DNA of 64,000 nucleotides from positions 833,514 to 897,513 of the forward strand of contig JAFEKR010000026.1 of the NCBI GenBank assembly GCA_019022495.1, given 5' to 3'. The number at the start of each line of letters is the position of its first letter. Within the stretch, counting starts at the first letter, position 1. Shown in pieces: positions 53,738 through 64,000 of the stretch. The notes under the pieces were generated by a model that saw only the letters and a program-made list of their open reading frames with translations, did not search any database and was not told the origin of the DNA. Position numbers and translations under genes: made by a program. This DNA is from Epichloe hybrida. Taxonomy: Eukaryota; Ascomycota; Sordariomycetes; Hypocreales; Clavicipitaceae.

Positions 53738-56700
53738 TCAAAACTCCCAATCATCTACATCCTCAACCGACTTGATGGCCCATCGGAACTTGTCACGGAG
53801 AGTCTTGGAGAAAAACTTTTCAATCGGCACGTCAAACTTCTTGGAGAAGACGACCGTTAGACGGGGGTCGATGTAGTTCTGTCGCGAGCAGCTAGTTAGT
53901 TGCTGGCCGTTTTTCCTCGTCTTTTTTTTTTCGCTTTTCGCCTAGAGAAAGGAATCAAACTTACAATCTTGGAGGTGCCGAGTGCAACTTCTTTGTTGCC
54001 CTCGCGATCATCAGCCTGCGTCTCCAAAATCTTGATTCGGTCATCTAGCTTTTCGATGCTCTTGAGACACTTGTCGACGGACGCGCCCTTCCCCTCGGCT
54101 TCAACCTTGCCAGTCTTGTTCTCCTTCTTGAATTTAGCTTCCATCTCCTTGACTACCTGCAGGCGCTCCTTAAGCTCCTTCTCGGGCAAGGGCTTCTCTT
54201 TGTTGGCCTGCAGCTTCTCATTGTCTTTTTCGAACTTCTTGGTAATCTTGGTACGTTGCTCCTCAATGAGAAATTGCTGATGTTCCTTGACCCAGTCTTC
54301 ATCAATGTCTTCATCAAGTTCGAACCACGCGGCACCCTTTTTCTTCTTCTGTGTAGGCTCTAAATCCAAAATCATCTTCTTGGTTCGCCACTTCTGATAC
54401 CGCAAACCTTTGATCTGCACGAACAAATGTTAGTTCCCGATAACTAAGCAGAGGCGGCACCTGTTCCTTTCACTTACTCGGTCACTCATCTTCTGCATCT
54501 GCTGGTCATGGCTTGCGCCGACAGTTCGCTTGTGGTTACACAGAATAGCGACCTTGCGATTGCAATCGTTGTATAACTTGACCTTCTCGGCAATAGTGCC
54601 CTTGGAGCGAGGATCTGCGGCGAGCTCCTTTAACAATGTCGACATGGTATAAGAGGCATTGTAGGTACGAAAAACCTTTGCAGTCAAACCCGGCATATAG
54701 CTGGTAAGATGCTTGTTGAGTTGCGAAGTCTACAAGAGTTGGTCGTTAGGGAAACGCAAAATTTTTTGAAAAGGTCGAGAGTGCCACTTACGGTCAAACG
54801 ATCAAAGAGATCATCTCCGTCAGCTTTTGGCGCTTTCTTGAATAATTTCAAGTTCTTGAAAACCTGCGGCGACACGTGGGCAGTTTCGTTGTACCGAATA
54901 CTGTCTTTACCCAAGAAATCAAACGTGACCTTGTCAGGTGGTTCGAGAGTAATGTGTTCATACTTGAGAGAGCAACAACCAACAGTATCGGCCTCATTTT
55001 CAGTATCCTTTTCGTTTCCAGCTCTGAGGGCGAGCTGATCGATCAGATACATGGCTGTAGCCCTTTGTCGGTCAGCCATAATCTCACTCTTGAGCTCTCG
55101 AGTGTAATCTTTTCGAATCTTGCCGATGTGCTTCTTCAGTTCTCGGGCTTTCTCAAATTTCTTGAAATCGCTTTGACCCTTGACATCACTTGCTGCACCA
55201 AGCATAACATACTTGTACGCGCCATTAATGTTCTCCTGCCACATTGCCAGCCACGTGGCCTTTTGATCGTGCTGCACTGCTTTCCACTTGTGGCCGGCTG
55301 GAGGCTCGGGTACCTTGGCATCCTTACCGATGTTTATGGTGATCTGCTCGGGATGGACACGAGTTTTGATACGACCGGTTTTCGGATGCTCGCCTCGACC
55401 ACGAAATAGACTTGGCGGTTCCACTCTGAAGTTGCCCACCTTTTGCTTTCTGCCGTCCCACGTGCAATACAGGTAAGGGGCTTCAAGGGCGTCTTTCTTA
55501 GCCTTGGCAGCTTCTTTCTCCTCCCTTGAAAGATTTTTGGTCTTGGTCGCCTCAGTCTTGGCGAGCCAGTAGTCGTATATCTTTGAGAAGTCGCACTTGT
55601 CCAAGCTCTTGATCGGTACCTTGTTTCCATCCTTATCATGCGCACCGCCTGTTTTCTTGATGAACTCTGAGAAGTCGTTGAAGAAATTGGTACGAAAACG
55701 GGATTATCCAGATGATGGGACGAGGCTGGCGTCATCATGGCTACCCAAAATGAGGCTGCTTCCTCGGCTTCCTTGCTCAACGTGACAGGCTTGCCATCGT
55801 AGATGAGTTTGATATTTTTGGGAAGAGGCTCATACTCTGGAGCGAAAAGCACGCCGTTATGCTCAAGTGTGGTCCACTTGATGCTATCGTCCTCCGGTTT
55901 AGGCGCGTTCCACCATGCAAATTCTTCTTCATCCTCTTCTTCAGTCGTTGCCCTAGCCTTGGCCGACTTCTGGCTATCTTTGGCAGCAGTCGCCGATTTG
56001 CCTTTGGAGGGCGGAACAGTCTTGCCTTTGACCTTGGCCTTCTTGGCTATGGGCGCATCCGAGTCAGAATCCTCCCTTTTCACACCGTTTGACTTGCGTC
56101 GGGCGGCAGTGCCATTTGATTGACGCTTCTTGGAAGTCGACTTGGCCAATGGCTCGTCATCAGACTCGTCCTTGATGTTTTTTCTAGGAGTAGACTTTGC
56201 TGATTTCGCTTCCTTTGCACGAATGGTTTCTGCCTCGACGGCTGCCTTCTTCTCGATTTCTGCCTTTTTCTTTGCAAGCTGGACACCTAGAGGCTTCTCA
56301 TCATCATCCGAGGAGTCACCAAGCAGGGACGGCAGTGTGGCAGCTGTGGTCTTGGCTCTGGTTTTGCTAATGGGCTCATCATCGGAGTCCGAGTTGATCG
56401 GTTTAGCAGTAGCAGCAGCTTTCGGACGCTTCGCCTACTCATGGGAAAAAAATACATCAGTAATCACGTTCAACCATGGAGGGAGAACAGAAGAAATATT
56501 GAGGAAGAAAGATGACACCCACCAGAGGTTCACTGTCGCTATCGGATTCGTCTTTGTAGCTGACTTTGGATATGGCCGATCGTGATTTGCGCTTGACACC
56601 ATTTGAAGCATCTAGGTCCATATCATCATCAACGGGACCATTGCGAACTGCAATTCCCGCCATTCCACTTGTTTTTTGAGGTTGCGCCGCATCAAGGGCT

Positions 56701-56985
56701 CTGTCCTCGGCGCGAGATATCTTGCTGGAGGAGACTGAGAAGGAAGATTCGATTAGCCTTTTGGTGTGGAATGCGCGAATTGAGTTTGTAAGCACGCGTA
56801 AGCCAGCAGTGGCAACAGCTGCGCTGACAGGTGTCTACTACTGGCGGCCTGGTGTGCAGCCATTGTTGACGCAGAGAAGCCAGGAAAGAAGTTGGGAAAT
56901 TTCATAAATGAATCGAAACAGATGACTTACGATGTCCATTAGGCCTAGCCAAGGGCCGATCGTCGTCAGAGCCGTCTGAACTCAT
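53738..56985 (-). CDS. TOP1: DNA topoisomerase I (type IB), with an apparent frame break
   Basis: Nuclear type IB topoisomerase relaxes supercoils ahead of replication and transcription. Six exons are read: 56985-56931, 56734-56523, 56434-54792, 54729-54478, 54414-53965 and 53878-53738, for about 917 aa. The N-terminal 350 residues are charged and repetitive ([25 protein letters not shown]: acidic serine motifs). The core has [70 protein letters not shown] and [16 protein letters not shown] coiled-coil linker follows. The catalytic tyrosine is in NYIDPR at the start of the last exon, near residue 873. In exon 3 one nucleotide appears to be missing at about 55690-55700: ...HHLDNPVF reads into [15 protein letters not shown] only after a shift. 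Confidence 0.9.
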
Positions 56986-57487
56986 GTTTGCAGGCTGTCG
57001 AAATTCGAGCTTTCGAGCTAGTTGCGAAGATCGCGCCGCTTGACGGGTCCGACAGATGGGTGAGAGAGGTACAAGGTAGCAAGTCGCAAACGAATGGCGA
57101 AGGATCGGAGAAAATTGAGGAAATGAATGTGGCAGAAAAAAACGTGGCCACCCTCTACGCCCAGTGAAGGAGAAGAGGGAGAAATTCAACCGCCCTTGTT
57201 GTAAGGCCTGAATGATGAACAGGATGAGGGCGAGAAATTGACCGTATCGTGCCTTCTTACCATGCAGCGGGTGAGAAGGCCCAGCAGCCGGGGACCAGTC
57301 ACGTGACAAAAATACTTAGCCGTCAATTTGCCGGGAAAATAGCCATTGGGCAAAACCAGCGGCTTGCAATCACCTTCACCTGATCAACCACGAATCACCC
57401 GCCCCCCGAAATCAATTGATCCGTTCATCGCGATCAATTGGGTCACTGTTGGCCAGAGGCTACTTGCGTTTTCTCACAACTGCTACG
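56986..57487. promoter_or_regulatory. Divergent upstream region, TOP1 / ATP3
   Basis: Two housekeeping genes start 502 bp apart on opposite strands. The region is mixed in composition; GATCAATTG appears twice close together (57411 and 57432 area). No long frame or repeat is present. Confidence 0.6.
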
Positions 57488-58770
57488 ATGCTGTCAAGGG
57501 CGACCCGTCCGGCTCTTCGAGCTGCGGTCACAGCTCCTGCGAGGTAAGTTTGGAGAGCACGCATAATCCCGAGATTCGAGACCGAGTAGCCGGAGATGTT
57601 TCCCTTCGGAGGAGGAGGAGGGGGGCCAGCACAACCACAACCAATGCAAAGCTGTGTGCAAAGCTGTGTGCACTTACTTGCCTATCATCGAGAAGGAGTG
57701 TGGGAGGGATTGAAACATGTCAAGGAAGGAATTTATGTTGGCTGACGAGGAGTTGCTGCTTGCATGTAGAGCTACCGCTGTCAGCCCCAATGGAGCTGCG
57801 ACATACGCGACCCTTCGTGAAATCGACAATCGTCGCAAGTCCGTTCGAAACATCCAGAAGATCACCAGCACCATGAAGATTGTTGCCTCAACCAAGCTTG
57901 GCCGTGCCCAGCGTACCATGGCCGAGTCCCGCAAGTACGGTGAGACTGCCAACGAGGTCTTCCAAGCCGCCGAGACCACCGTCCCCGAAGTCGAGCAGAA
58001 GAAGTCTCTCATCATTGTTTGCTCCTCCGACAAGGGCCTTTGCGGTGGTGTCCACGGCGGTCTCAGCCGACGCATTCGTCTCTACGCCAACGAAACCTCT
58101 GAGCCTTTCGACCTCGTCGTCATCGGCGAGAAGTGCAAGGCTCAGCTTCTCCGAACCAACGCCGACGCCATCCAGCTCTCCTTTGCTGGTATCGGCAAGG
58201 ACATCCCCACCTTTGCCGATGCTCAGGCTATTGCCGACCAGGTCGTCTTGCACTCTTCCGAGTACACCGATATCAAGATTCTGTACAACAAGTTCGTCAA
58301 CGCTCAGAGCTACGAGCCTACCTTCATCGAGGCATTCTCCGAGGACGCTATTGCCCAGTCCCGTATGTCCAAATTCCAAAATTCGGATCTCACGTCTCAA
58401 AACATTGCGATCCTTGCTAATCTCCTTCCCTGTGCAGCCAACATCTCTGCCTTTGAGGTTGATGACGAGGCCCTGAACAACCTCCGCGAATACAGCCTCG
58501 CAAACAACCTGTACTGGGCTCTGGCTGAAGGTCACGCCTGCGAGATCTCCGCCCGACGAAATGCCATGGACGTAAGTTACGCGGTCCACACGTTTGCAGA
58601 AAGACCCCCCCGATTAACCAATATCTCTCCTCACCCTACAGAATGCCTCCAAGAACGCCGGCGAGATGATTAGCAAGTACCAGATTCTCTACAACCGTAC
58701 CCGACAGGCAGTCATTACTGGAGAACTGGTTGAAATCATTACTGGTGCCACTGCTTCGGCGGACATGTAA
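57488..58770 (+). CDS. ATP3: ATP synthase gamma subunit, mitochondrial
   Basis: This is the central rotor stalk subunit of F1-ATPase in the matrix. Four exons are read: 57488-57543, 57770-58362, 58438-58571 and 58642-58770, giving 303 aa. The first exon encodes a basic presequence ([19 protein letters not shown]) and is followed by a 226-nt intron. The mature start [35 protein letters not shown] is the conserved N-terminal helix; [11 protein letters not shown] and the C-terminal helix [36 protein letters not shown] pair with it in the rotor. The third intron (58363-58437) is 75 nt with no stop, so an unspliced reading inserts 25 false residues after AQS. Splicing gives [24 protein letters not shown], as expected. 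Confidence 0.95.
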
Positions 58771-59750
58771 GAATTCGAATCAAGGAGATAACTACAAGCC
58801 CCGAGTTGAAACGATGAAACCATTCCCTTTGTAACAAGGCTAGAGGTCACCCGCCGTGGGTTTCCGCAGTGTATTAAATCCACAAATATACTTTCTTAGT
58901 TGACCACACTCTACTGGTCGTTGCAGCTTGAGGATACATAATACCTCCATTTTGTGTTCTATTTTTTGCTCCTACTTCACGAAGCCTCGTTGTCTGGTGA
59001 GGATCATGCATGCTTCACCGGGTGACATGGCCGAGCGTGATAAGTCGCGCCTGCAGAGAAACACCCGTTCTCACGTTGATTCACCACATATGCAATCCGT
59101 CTCTCGTCGTGCGGCCTCCTGCTCGCCCTACGTGTGACACAAGACTCACGCATCGTGACAATGATGGGTTTTGCGTTGAAACCCACGTGTTGCAAACCGC
59201 AGTTCATAGGTAAAGAAAGAATGCTGAGGGGCGGAGACTATGATTATAATTATAGAGAAAGGGGGTTGCGTCAATTCATACTACAAGTAGAACTTGAATA
59301 GATTCAAGTTTTACCATAGTCACAAACTACAACTCATGCTAATATAGCTATAAAATTTATTACCAACTTTACTCTAACTTCGCAGCCCCCCTTCATTGTC
59401 CCGCGTCAGACCAGGAATCTATCACTTTGTTAATTATCATACTAGGAGTCTATTACTATAGTTACATTCATTGGCCACAACTAATAAAAGAATAAAATAT
59501 CATTTTTTCTTATATATGTACGTATTCACACATGTCTCACTGCTTGCTTACCCAAGGTCAATGCAATGCACCTTTTGCCAGACGCCTGAAAGAGCCACCA
59601 ACGACACGTCTCCCCCAATCTGACTCCGGACACCAGCGGAAACAACATGAAACCACGAGACACAGAAGCCATCCTCCCACACGAACCCCCGGCGCCGGCT
59701 GGAAAGTAGACAAAAGATAAATGACATACAAGGGAGTCTTTCTATTACAG
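58771..59750. other. Convergent 3' region with an AT-rich patch, ATP3 / LSD1
   Basis: Between converging stops, the part from 59221 to 59525 is strikingly AT-rich against its neighbours. It contains a perfect 9-bp inverted repeat AACTTGAAT/ATTCAAGTT with a 2-nt loop (59291-59310), next to CTACAAGTAG (59281-59290). No gene or element with known ends is seen. Confidence 0.5.
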
Positions 59751-62700
59751 CTAGTTCATATCAGCGTGAGCACGATCTTCCACATAGCTGACCTGTTTGG
59801 CACGACGGTATCTGTTAGGAGTTCCTTGCTCCTCTTCTTGCTCGTCTGGTCCAGGGGGGCTAGGATGCTCCGCTTCGTACTTTGCACGAAGCAATATCGA
59901 CTTTTCATCCCACGATTGAGCTTGTTCGTCAAAGACAAGCAGGGCTTCATTAAAAGCCTTTTTCTGAGTCATGGCCTCCTCTTCATATGGTTGCCGCTGT
60001 TCCGGAGTGATCTCTTTCCACATTTTGGAGGTCATGACTCGCACCTCATTGGGCGTAGCACGAAGCTTTCCTGTCTTGCGATGCTGTTCACATCTCCTCC
60101 GAGCCTCCTCAAAGTGGGCTTTGCTGAAGAGAAGATACGCACTGGCCGCGACTTTGCCGGGGCGGACGGGCCGCTCGCCAATGTTGTCCCGAATGAAATC
60201 CAGAATCTCAATCTCATACGCTTCTCTCCGCGCCTGGCGAGGATCTTTGGCCGCCTCTTTACGCTTGTGGAGAAGGATGGAGTCCTTGGGTAAGATGAGA
60301 GGCGTGGGAACTTCAATAGGGCCGAGCATGCCCTCGAGAACTTCTGAAGCGGCTCGGAGACCGGATAAGTATGCGCCATGTACAGTGGCTGGATGAGTGC
60401 CGATTGTGTGCTCTCCTGCAAACAGCAAGTTGCCGATTGATCGCGCCATACAGTCGTAGTCTTCCGGCAGCATCTCAGGAGCTGCTGATGAGTAACTGCC
60501 TCTGGCAAATCGATCAGAGCCCCAGCGAGTAACGACAGATTCCACAGGGTACGGAACCTTGCTGCCAAAAACGCCGCGAAGAACTTGTGTAGCTTCTTCA
60601 ACTAGGCTTTCGTTGCTCGATCGTTCTGTTTCGAAGCCAGCTTCGCCAGCCATCAGGGCTATGAGGCATGGCAGGCCCGTGGTATTGGTTACGTTGAACC
60701 ATTGGAAGAAGCGGCCCCGGTTCTGAGAATAGTTCTCTTGTTTTGCGCCATGTTTGCTGGGCGGGTTTCTCAAAACCCCAAAGATGTGTCGTTTAGGGTC
60801 CCAAAATATTTCGTTGTAGACCAGAACAACCTTGTTGAGAATTCCAAATCCAAGGCGTTCTATTGCACCGACCTTCCAGTCTGGCAGTGCTGGCTCAAAG
60901 GCTATGTTTCCTTGCTTCAATACACCCAAGGGTATGGTGCAGACTACGTTGTCTGCCTCTACGGTGCGACCATCTTCAGACTCGATGGTCGCTGGACCAT
61001 CGAAACTTGAGCTGTGATATTTGATACTCGTGACCGCAAATTTGTTTGTCAAGTCCAGTGGCGCTGGGCATTGGAGCAGCCCCCGTGCAACGCTTTGGTA
61101 ACCACCGACCACCATTGTATGGCTGCCCTCCCATTCGTTCCCGGCGTCAATATCCCACAACGAGAGACTCAGATTGTGCAGGTTTGTGGCATTGCTGTAT
61201 TCCAAGTTGGCAATGTGCCAGTTGAAGAGACGACAATCCTGCGCGTTGAGGTCAATCAAGTCTTTGTACCGAGTAAGTGCATGATCTAATGCAGACCCCA
61301 ACGTCGCATTGCTTGAAGTCACAGCATCCTCAAGCTTCAGGTTGAACTCTGCCTCCGTTTGGGGTCGTAGGGTCCAACCCATTGCTGCAGCCTTTTCTGC
61401 CACCTTCTCGGACGCAGGAACACCTGGCTGGTTATGTACTCGTCCCGTGAGTTTGTCTGCCGAGACTGGTACGAGGTTGATTTTCTTTGGCACACTTTGC
61501 TCCGACACTGGAAGAGAATGCGGGAGCGCCGCAGTTGCTTCTTCGGCTTGCATGATTGTTTTGCTGCCGTCTCCTGGACTGTCTCGACCTTCGTCCAAGA
61601 GGTCGCGGTTTCCCGGAATGGATTTCGAAGGCTGCATCTTGTGCTTGAATTTGCTCACACGGTCTAAGCAATCATTGTAAAGCTTTTCCACCAACTCATC
61701 GCGAATTGGATTTACAGGCTTGCCATTGCTGTCATAAATTGTTGTTTCGGCTGTGAGGGCATGGTAGTGTAAGCCGAGCTGGCCACGAACCAGAACATTT
61801 ATAGGGTTTCCTCGTTCAAAACCAGTGATGATCATGCCACCCATTTCTGCGGTATGTCTTTTCCCTTTGAATGCAGGATCCAGGTCGTTGGGTTTAGTTT
61901 TGAATTCTCGAGAATATACCCTCCCGCCGACGCGACTTCGCCCTTCGACGATGACCAACTTTGGGACACTCTGACCCATTTCGATGAACCTTTCGGCGTA
62001 TTGGCTGAACAATCCCTGTAGCTGTCTCGCACAAGACAGACCAGATATACCAGCCCCGATCACAGCAACAGTCCTCTGTCGCCTGCCGCTCGCTGAGCCC
62101 TTCTTCATCGCACATGTGTCAGGAATTTGAACACAGCCATAATTGATATATCCTCTCCGTACAAGCCAGTCGAAGCAGACATTGGCGGCATCGAACCATC
62201 GCGCGTTTGCACAGCCAACTGCTATTTGCCTTGTGACACTGATCGAAGGTTTCTGAAGCCAGACGCGTAAGATGCTGTTCCGAATATTGAGGTAAGTCGT
62301 GACTTGGGTATGGGAGATATGGTGACGAAGAAGATGGTACTCTTCGGGATGCAGCGCATATGGATTTAATCGGGAGGATTCTGCCGCATCGAGGCACTCA
62401 GCAGTTAAGTCTCTCACGTTCGCTGGGTTGCCGATCCGGTTTGTCACCGCGCTGGAGTTTGACGAAGTCCGTCTCTAATGGCGTTGTGGCTTTGCTGGAG
62501 ATAGCGGAGCGAGATGAGGTCTCAGTCTGTTCCGTGAGACCAGATATAGATGAACTCAGAGAGTCAACCATATTTTCACGGTCCAGAGCTCGGGGAAAGC
62601 TGTGTTCGTTCTCTTGTCGAGCCCTGCACATCTGCGTCAGAGATTTCACGATACGAAACGGCATGTAAATGTAGGTCAATGGCTGCAATGCTTACCCGAA

Positions 62701-62976
62701 GCCGGTTGCCATTGACGAGAGATTTCCGTCAGCCGCGTCATCATCCATGGCAACTTTTATGCTGTCGAGACTTTGGAAGCGATCTGAGGGGATTCGCGAA
62801 ATACTTTCGAATTGCCGGGCATTGGATGATCTTTGGAACGTCGACAAGTCGGTTGGTGGGTGAGATGTGAGATTGGAGTCAAGGTCCAGTGACAGGTTCG
62901 AACGGCCGCTTTGGGCAACTGAAGTACTCATTGAACCCTCTATGCGACTTGAATGATTCCCTATAGTTATATCCAT
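59751..62976 (-). CDS. lsd1: LSD1/KDM1-type histone demethylase with SWIRM and HMG box, apparent frame break
   Basis: This is an FAD-dependent amine oxidase acting on methylated histone lysine in chromatin. Exon 1 is 62976-62696 (MDITIGNHSSRIEGSMST...) and exon 2 is 62623-59751, joined in phase (donor GTAAGC, acceptor GTGCAG), for about 1050 aa. A disordered N-terminus precedes a SWIRM domain at about 180-262 (LNPYALHPEEYHLLRHHI...WFDAANVCFDWLVRRGYINYG). The Rossmann FAD motif VAVIGAGISGLSCARQL lies near 280-296; VVGGYQSVARGL, CTIPLGVLKQG, RWGSDRFARGSYS and LLFAGEHTIGTHPATVHGAYLSG are amine-oxidase blocks. An HMG box lies at about 935-1010 (AASAYLLFSKAHFEEARR...VMTSKMWKEITPEQRQPYEEEA), typical of fungal LSD1. 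One extra nucleotide at about 62439-62443 shifts the frame between DFVKLQRGD and NRIGNPANVRDLTAEC. Confidence 0.9.
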
Positions 62977-64000
62977 GGCGAAACCACATTGAAAACCATT
63001 GGCCACCCAGATGATTACGTGGACATGAGACGCGAGTATATCTTAACAAAGCCTGCTGCCGTCGACCGTGTATGGTTCGCAATGGTGGTCATGTATGGAT
63101 TTTCTCAGGGCTCGTCATAGTAGCAGAGCAACAGTACCAGCATGCCGCTATCAAAGTGCCTATGTGATAACTGTCAGCCTCAACTTATGCCCACCCATCA
63201 GCGACTGAGATGTAAGCGTCAGGAAGTCACGAACTATATGCGTCGTGCTGAGGGGTAACGACAAAGTAAGTCCGCGAATGAGGTCTCGGACTTGTATGTT
63301 GTTGATATGAAGTGGCATGAAAGGAAATATTTTCTCAGTCGGACATGATTGGATAATATGAACTATTACACGGAAGGCTCAAATGGAGGATTTGAAGGTG
63401 CCGGCCCATCGCGCCCCTCAGTGGCCCCCCCGGAAGCATCATAAGATCCAGAGTCACGTGCATCCCGCCTTCTCGAATGGCAGCACAGAAAATTATGGAC
63501 CTCGCAGACGCCAAAGTCTCGAAGTGGAACTTTTGAAGGAAGTCCATCTGTCCGCACGTTCATCACGGCCGTCAACATTATATGTCATCGATGCAGTAGC
63601 AGATGCCGACGGGTAATAGCGAAAATAACACAGCAGCAGAGCCCGTATTTCGAGACACTGCGACAACATACCACACCGAGCAAGGTACTGCGCGCCGCTC
63701 TAATCGGGACTGTGTGTCATACAAGTTGATGTCTGGTTTGATGAGGGTTCGTACAGGTACACGTTGTGTGAAGTTTCAGTTCTGCCCGCTCTGCTCAGGT
63801 TCCTTCTTCGCATAGGACCCGGTCTCGATTGCAGCATCCATCATTCTGTTGCCGCTGATTATAGATGTTGTACAGATGACAATGTTTCGTCGAGCTGAAT
63901 ACCAAATTAGTGAAAGAAAGTGGGTTTGCAATTTCGACTTAACTTTACCTTCTTCTTGTTTGGCAATAAATCGAAGCGCCGCAATCTCCGTAAACGTTAT
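62977..64000. other. LSD1 upstream region to window end, nothing recognised
   Basis: The last kilobase contains the expected LSD1 promoter and no frame with family likeness on either strand. Short frames at 63335-63815 overlap each other and look random. Confidence 0.5.

Noticed and set aside
59721..60293. A plus-strand frame opposite the LSD1 HMG box
   Set aside because: It is antisense to a clearly conserved domain and has no support of its own.

Overview
The window is nuclear DNA from a filamentous ascomycete (Pezizomycotina, most likely Sordariomycetes/Hypocreales). Three things support this. Genes carry short introns of about 55-135 nt with GTAAG/GTATG-type donors and CTAAC/CTGAC-like branch sites. 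Coding third positions are GC-rich. The gene set is typical of moulds: an Anp1-type mannosyltransferase, a Crh-type GPI glucan transferase, an ELMO protein, an Msn2-type stress factor and an LSD1 with an HMG box. The order-level placement is inference from the look of the proteins, because no database search was possible. I see no bacterial, viral, CRISPR or intact transposon content.

Layout: an edge fragment of a Yra1/ALY-like mRNA export factor (-), ANP1 (+), PEX4 (-), an acidic uncharacterised protein and PRA1 (both -), ELMO (-), the U2AF small subunit (+), an oxysterol-binding protein (-), an uncharacterised 1128-aa protein (-), a possible gene relic, the tRNA dihydrouridine synthase DUS2 (+), a MICOS apolipoprotein-O-like subunit (-), mitochondrial intermediate peptidase OCT1 (+), an uncharacterised 762-aa coiled-coil protein (-), the SMUBP-2/Hcs1 helicase (-), a DUF202 membrane protein (-), the diphthamide ligase DPH6 (-), an 8.7-kb stretch with no gene, an Msn2-like C2H2 factor (+), a 3.1-kb stretch with no gene, a Crh-type GH16 protein (+), TOP1 (-), ATP3 (+) and an LSD1-type demethylase (-). 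The last 1 kb has no recognisable gene. The genes do not form a biosynthetic cluster. They are housekeeping loci, with several divergent pairs sharing an upstream region (Yra1-like/ANP1, ELMO/U2AF, MICOS/OCT1, TOP1/ATP3).

Exon structures were rebuilt by hand from splice signals, reading phase and family conservation. Three otherwise well-conserved genes (oxysterol-binding protein, TOP1, LSD1) each contain one apparent 1-2 nt frame break at a short simple-sequence run. Residual assembly errors are the simplest explanation, but real lesions are not excluded.

The most unusual non-gene signal is a dispersed intergenic word, TACGGANTA (either strand). I located it 16 times by eye, always outside coding sequence, along with 12-bp TACGGATCCGTA palindromes. 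Other points of interest are a possible in-frame splice fusion of PRA1 to the acidic protein downstream, a 48-nt frame-neutral exon in PEX4, and a helicase intron that splits the Walker A motif and ends in an 18-A run directly before an AAG acceptor.
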